9,502 nucleotides of DNA from Nitrospira sp. (GTDB lineage Bacteria > Nitrospirota > Nitrospiria > Nitrospirales > Nitrospiraceae): NCBI GenBank assembly GCA_029858925.1, contig JAOUEB010000028.1:1-9502 (forward strand), in the 5' to 3' direction. Position 1 is the stretch's first letter. Each line of letters starts with the position of its first letter. Below, piece after piece: positions 6,766-9,502 of this stretch. A program made the translations under genes and the position numbers. The notes under the pieces are model-generated. The model was not told the origin of the DNA, searched no databases, and was given only the letters and a program-made list of their open reading frames with translations.

Positions 6766-6770
6766 GGAGG
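6766..6770 (+). promoter_or_regulatory. Ribosome binding site of the TPR gene
   Basis: GGAGG ends 7 bases before the ATG at 6778 and only 1 base before the in-frame ATG at 6772. The spacing picks 6778 as the start and rules out the upstream TTG at 6751. Confidence 0.75.
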
Positions 6771-6777
6771 CATGTGT

Positions 6778-7272
6778 ATGGTACGGAAAAGTATGGGCAT
6801 TCTCCTGGTTCTTATCGCCCTCTTCTCAACTGATGTATCCATTGCGGCTCCCAGCCAAATGCACGATACCTCCCGGCGCTTGTACGACCGAATCATGGAT
6901 GAATTCAAACAACGGGATTACGAAGCCGCCTTGGCCGGGTTCCGGCTTTTCATCGAACTCCATGGGAAATCCGCGCTGGCGGCCAATGCCCAATATTGGA
7001 TGGGAGAGTGCCAGTACCGCATGGGGCGTTACAAAGATGCCCTAAACTCCTTCTATAACGTCGTCTTGTCCTACCCGCTCAGCCCAAAGCTGGCCGCTTC
7101 CACGCTGAAGCTCGGCCAGACCTATGCCAAACTGGGCGATCAGGACAACGCACGCATCATGTTCGGTCGCGTCGCCACTCAATACCCCGACACATCTGAA
7201 TCAGAAATCGCCCGGAGGGCCCTTGCGGCGGCACAAGACACATACAACGCGGACTCGGAACGATCGGAATAG
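6778..7272 (+). CDS. Periplasmic TPR protein, YbgF/CpoB-like
   Basis: The 164-residue protein starts with a clear Sec signal (MVRKSMGILLVLIALFSTDVSIAAPS; cleavage probably near residues 23-24) and should be periplasmic. The mature part is three tetratricopeptide repeats at about 34-67, 71-104 and 108-141, with hallmarks such as YEAALAGFRLFI, AQYWMGECQYRMGRYKDAL and KLGQTYAKLGDQDNARIMF. These repeats match the C-terminal domain of the Tol-Pal accessory protein YbgF/CpoB, which binds TolA and coordinates cell-wall synthesis with outer-membrane constriction. The N-terminal coiled coil of YbgF is missing and no tol or pal gene is nearby, so the same role is not established; an outer-membrane assembly (BamD-like) or generic scaffold role is possible. 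A strong ribosome binding site and a sigma-54-type motif precede it. Confidence 0.85.
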   Translation: MVRKSMGILLVLIALFSTDVSIAAPSQMHDTSRRLYDRIMDEFKQRDYEAALAGFRLFIELHGKSALAANAQYWMGECQYRMGRYKDALNSFYNVVLSYPLSPKLAASTLKLGQTYAKLGDQDNARIMFGRVATQYPDTSESEIARRALAAAQDTYNADSERSE

Positions 7273-7313
7273 TACACGACTGCTGCCCGCCGTCGGACAT
7301 CAGCTTGCGTGTC

Positions 7314-7784
7314 TTACTCATCCGTTGCAAGACCCAGGAGGGCAGTAAGATCTGGAATCGTATAGGATTTCTTCGCCCGCACCGTTACCATCTTGATCCC
7401 CGCCGCATCCAGCACCGATTCGATCACCCGTTGGCGTTCCGTCGGATGAGGGCCCTGAGACGTGTCTTCAATCTGCACCACTTGCTCCACATGCCGTGAG
7501 CCAGGATGTACCAGCGCAAAATCGACTCGCTTGAGCGCCATGTGCTTCAAAAGCCTGAACTGGGCCTTCTCCATCGCTTCGACCGACACAAAGGACCAGA
7601 GAGGCACATGAGCGAAAATCAAATAGCGATCTTGGACGGCCATCTGCATGAGATTGTAGAGAGCACTCTCGGCTTCTGTGAGCAATGGCGCTGATGCCAG
7701 AGTGATACCGGATGGAAGCGAGAAATCGGTGGATGGCCCGGCTGTCTTCTTGGATGGGGCAAAAATATTCCACATAGCTTCCAT
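7314..7784 (-). CDS. DUF2726-type protein
   Basis: The 156-residue protein resembles the DUF2726 family: a helical start (LLTEAESALYNLMQMAV, 34-50), a strand with conserved aromatic and acidic positions (DRYLIFAHVPL), KRVDFALVHPG (85-95, Asp88), VVQIEDTSQ (102-110, Glu106-Asp107), then ERQRVIESVLDAAGI (116-130) and the closing VRAKKSYTIPDLTALL (135-150). The spacing of Asp88 and Glu106 recalls a restriction-endonuclease-like fold, as I recall is proposed for the family, but nuclease activity is not shown. It has no signal peptide. The start lies 9 bases after the anmK stop, so it is probably the second gene of that transcript; a weak GGAAG lies in the end of anmK. A second in-frame Met (residue 4) is an alternative start. 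Confidence 0.75.
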   Translation of the reverse strand: MEAMWNIFAPSKKTAGPSTDFSLPSGITLASAPLLTEAESALYNLMQMAVQDRYLIFAHVPLWSFVSVEAMEKAQFRLLKHMALKRVDFALVHPGSRHVEQVVQIEDTSQGPHPTERQRVIESVLDAAGIKMVTVRAKKSYTIPDLTALLGLATDE

Positions 7785-7793
7785 GATCTGCGC

Positions 7794-8984
7794 TTACTTC
7801 CGCCGTCGAGGAGGTCGCAGTCGGGCAAGCCAGCCCGGCCCGCTTGGCACAATGCAACCCAACAATGCCGGATGGGCCGCGCCGGTGACAGAGGGAACAT
7901 TTCCGCACTGCTCCATCGCAGTTTGATAGGCCAGCACGGCAAACGCCACGGCTTCAAGCGCCTTGCTGTCCCACCCATGTGCTTCGTACGCGCTCACCGG
8001 GACGGGCGCAAAAACATCGGCCAGATGCTGCATGATGGCGTGGTTCTTGACCCCGCCTCCGCCGACAATGACTTCGTCGATCCCACCGCGGACCCATCGT
8101 CTGGCCGAACCGACCGCCTCGGCCGTCCACCGGCTGCATGTCGCCAAAAGATCTTCAATCGGCAACTGCTGTGCTTGCTGCATCACCAGCAGCTCATCGA
8201 GCATCTTTGCCCCAAAGGCCTCCCGCCCGGTGGATTTCGGCGGGGCCTGTGACAGATAAGGATGCGCGAGGAGTTTGGCCAATAATCTCCCGTCGACCTT
8301 CCCGCGAGCGGCCATGCGCCCCTCGCGATCCATCGACATGCGCCCCTTCGTAATCCGCGCCATCAGTCCATCGAGCACCATGTTGGCCGGGCCAGTGTCG
8401 AACGCGATCAGACCGTCAAACCCGGAACCCCGCGGCAGGTACGTCACATTGCTGATCCCGCCGAGGTTCACGATGAGCCGCGCGCGGCGCGGATGGCGAA
8501 AAAGCAGCGCATGCACTCCCGGTGTCAGCGGCGCCCCCTGCCCGCCGGCGGCCATATCGCGCGGACGAAAATTGGCGACCGTGGTGATCCCCGTCCGCTC
8601 CGCAATCACTGCAGGCTCGGCAATCTGGAACGTGGAACGAATGGAGCCGACTCCCGCATCCTTGATCCCATACGGGAGATGATGGACGGTCTGCCCGTGA
8701 GAACCGATGAGATCGATGTTTTTCGGATGCAGTTTCGCGGCGCGAATTGCGCCGAGCGCGGCATTGGCGAACCATTCGCCCAGGAGGGCATTGAGGTGAC
8801 AGAGCTCCGATACGGTGCCGGACATGGACGCCGACAAAATGCGTTGTTGAAGCGACCGCGGATACGGCAACGGATGAAACGCGATCATCTCGATGCGAAG
8901 GCCGGCCTTCCGGGGACCGATCTCGACCAGCGCGGCATCGACGCCGTCGCCGGACGTGCCTGACATCAACCCGACAACTTTCAT
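7794..8984 (-). CDS. anmK: Anhydro-N-acetylmuramic acid kinase AnmK
   Basis: AnmK opens the 1,6-anhydro ring of anhydroMurNAc and phosphorylates it with ATP to MurNAc-6-phosphate in the cytoplasm, a step of peptidoglycan recycling. The 396-residue protein has the family motifs in order: GLMSGTSGDGVDAAL (5-19, phosphate binding), GSHGQTVHH (94-102), NFRPRDMAAGGQGAPL (138-153, with likely catalytic base Asp143), NLGGISN (173-179), FDTGPANM (195-202), PPKSTGREAF (248-257), GGGGVKN (308-314) and KALEAVAFA (341-349). It is slightly longer than the E. coli enzyme, with a basic C-terminal tail ending PPRRRK. The start is supported by AAGGAAGG at 8992-8999, 7 bases upstream on the - strand. DUF2726 follows; a metal-transporter gene is divergent. 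Confidence 0.95.
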   Translation of the reverse strand: MKVVGLMSGTSGDGVDAALVEIGPRKAGLRIEMIAFHPLPYPRSLQQRILSASMSGTVSELCHLNALLGEWFANAALGAIRAAKLHPKNIDLIGSHGQTVHHLPYGIKDAGVGSIRSTFQIAEPAVIAERTGITTVANFRPRDMAAGGQGAPLTPGVHALLFRHPRRARLIVNLGGISNVTYLPRGSGFDGLIAFDTGPANMVLDGLMARITKGRMSMDREGRMAARGKVDGRLLAKLLAHPYLSQAPPKSTGREAFGAKMLDELLVMQQAQQLPIEDLLATCSRWTAEAVGSARRWVRGGIDEVIVGGGGVKNHAIMQHLADVFAPVPVSAYEAHGWDSKALEAVAFAVLAYQTAMEQCGNVPSVTGAAHPALLGCIVPSGPGWLARLRPPRRRK

Positions 8985-9037
8985 GATGGAGCCTTCCTTT
9001 CACAACCTTTCAATCGGGCATCGGCTTTCGATGTGCT

Positions 9038-9066
9038 ACGCTAATGGAACTCTCGCCGCCGGTCAA
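9038..9066 (-). promoter_or_regulatory. Possible promoter of the anmK transcript
   Basis: On the - strand, TTGACC (9061-9066) is followed after 17 bases by TAGCGT (9038-9043). The -35 is good and the -10 is weak (three of six). It lies about 55 bases before the anmK start. Confidence 0.35.
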
Positions 9067-9118
9067 GCGTGACGGCATTGGACGGGATCCCCTGTAGGAA
9101 TATCTGCCCACCGTTGCG

Positions 9119-9147
9119 TTGACATGGCAGAACCTGGGTGTTACGGT
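9119..9147 (+). promoter_or_regulatory. Possible promoter of the metal-transporter gene
   Basis: A perfect TTGACA (9119-9124) is followed after 17 bases by TACGGT (9142-9147), a weak -10. The expected transcript would start only a few bases before the ATG at 9159, which has no ribosome binding site, so a leaderless message is possible. Confidence 0.3.
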
Positions 9148-9158
9148 CCTCCCCGCCC

Positions 9159-9502
9159 ATGCTTCCAGTAGGCCGAGCAAGAACAACTCCGGTTTCGATC
9201 GCCCTTTCGATCCTGTTCGTCCTATTCGGCCTGGGCTGCTTGCCTTCAGCGGCCTCCGCTCAAAACCCAATCAATATCGTCGCGACTATTCCTGTCCTCA
9301 AGGATCTCGCGGAGCAAATCGGGGGTTCGCATGTGCAGGTCAAGTCCTTGCTCAGCGGCTATGAGAACGAACATACCTACTCACCGAAGCCGACTGATTT
9401 GGTCGCGGTGCGAAAAGCCCAATTGCTGCTCGAGATCGGCACCGGCCTGGAGGTATGGGTCGCCTCGCTGGTGAGGAATGCCGGAAGCCCGTCGCTACGC
9501 GT
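9159..9502 (+). CDS. Zinc/manganese ABC transporter substrate-binding protein (3' truncated)
   Basis: Only the first 114 codons are present; the frame runs off the window. The protein starts with a Sec signal (hydrophobic core about 12-27, likely cleavage after ASA, 32-34). The mature part begins INIVATIPVLKDLAEQIGG, the usual opening of cluster A-I (ZnuA/TroA/PsaA) metal-binding proteins. His72 in ENEHTYSPKPTD is the first metal ligand of that family, followed by LVAVRKAQLLLEIGTGLEVW. It would capture Zn2+ or Mn2+ in the periplasm for an ABC importer whose other genes presumably lie downstream. The His-rich loop that separates zinc from manganese binders is beyond the window. GTG at 9138 is an alternative start. 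A stop at 9120-9122 bounds the frame upstream. Confidence 0.88.
   Translation, partial: MLPVGRARTTPVSIALSILFVLFGLGCLPSAASAQNPINIVATIPVLKDLAEQIGGSHVQVKSLLSGYENEHTYSPKPTDLVAVRKAQLLLEIGTGLEVWVASLVRNAGSPSLR

Noticed and set aside
7274..7312. ACACG/CGTGT pair at the convergent end of the TPR and DUF2726 genes, considered as a terminator
   Set aside because: The arms are only 5 bases and 29 bases apart, with no T-run.
8416..9003. Long open frames overlapping anmK on both strands
   Set aside because: They are high-GC shadow frames; anmK has all its family motifs and a strong ribosome binding site.
9019..9033. CATCG-GCTTT-CGATG inverted repeat in the anmK/metal-transporter divergent region, considered as a metal-repressor operator
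   Set aside because: It does not resemble known Zur or MntR boxes and lies about 100 bases from the candidate transporter promoter.

Overview
The window reads as a stretch of chromosome from a GC-rich Gram-negative bacterium. The protein sequences and gene mix look most like Nitrospira (Nitrospirota). That assignment is recognition from memory, not a search. Exported proteins with Sec signals, a probable lipoprotein, a lytic transglycosylase and a YbgF-like TPR protein all fit a diderm cell. I see no rRNA, tRNA, CRISPR array, transposase or phage gene, so this looks like ordinary core chromosome with some lineage-specific genes.

Left part (1-2650, all + strand): the C-terminal half of a sodium/calcium exchanger-family membrane protein, then pdxA (vitamin B6 synthesis), a 107-residue protein of unknown function, and rsmA/ksgA (16S rRNA adenine dimethylation). 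Gaps are 10, -4 and 3 bases, so this is almost certainly one transcript. The pdxA-rsmA pairing also occurs in enterobacteria; the small gene between them is the unusual part.

Middle (2651-5742): a secreted SLT-type lytic transglycosylase on the - strand, a divergent small probable lipoprotein on the + strand, a 543-base gene-free stretch holding a tandem/inverted repeat cluster, and a response regulator-GGDEF diguanylate cyclase with intact catalytic and inhibitory sites.

Right part (5743-9502): a right-handed parallel beta-helix protein (-), divergent from a short periplasmic TPR protein (+) that has a good ribosome binding site and a sigma-54-type promoter motif. Then comes a - strand pair, anmK (anhydro-N-acetylmuramic acid kinase) followed 9 bases later by a DUF2726-type protein. 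Finally, divergent from anmK, there is the start of a zinc/manganese ABC transporter substrate-binding protein that runs off the window.

The transglycosylase releases 1,6-anhydroMurNAc muropeptides and AnmK recycles anhydroMurNAc, so two steps of peptidoglycan turnover lie about 4 kb apart, though not in one operon. I found no clear case for a wholly new multi-gene system. The best candidates for a second look are the small gene inside the pdxA-rsmA operon, the sigma-54 motif, the anmK-DUF2726 pair and the intergenic repeat cluster.
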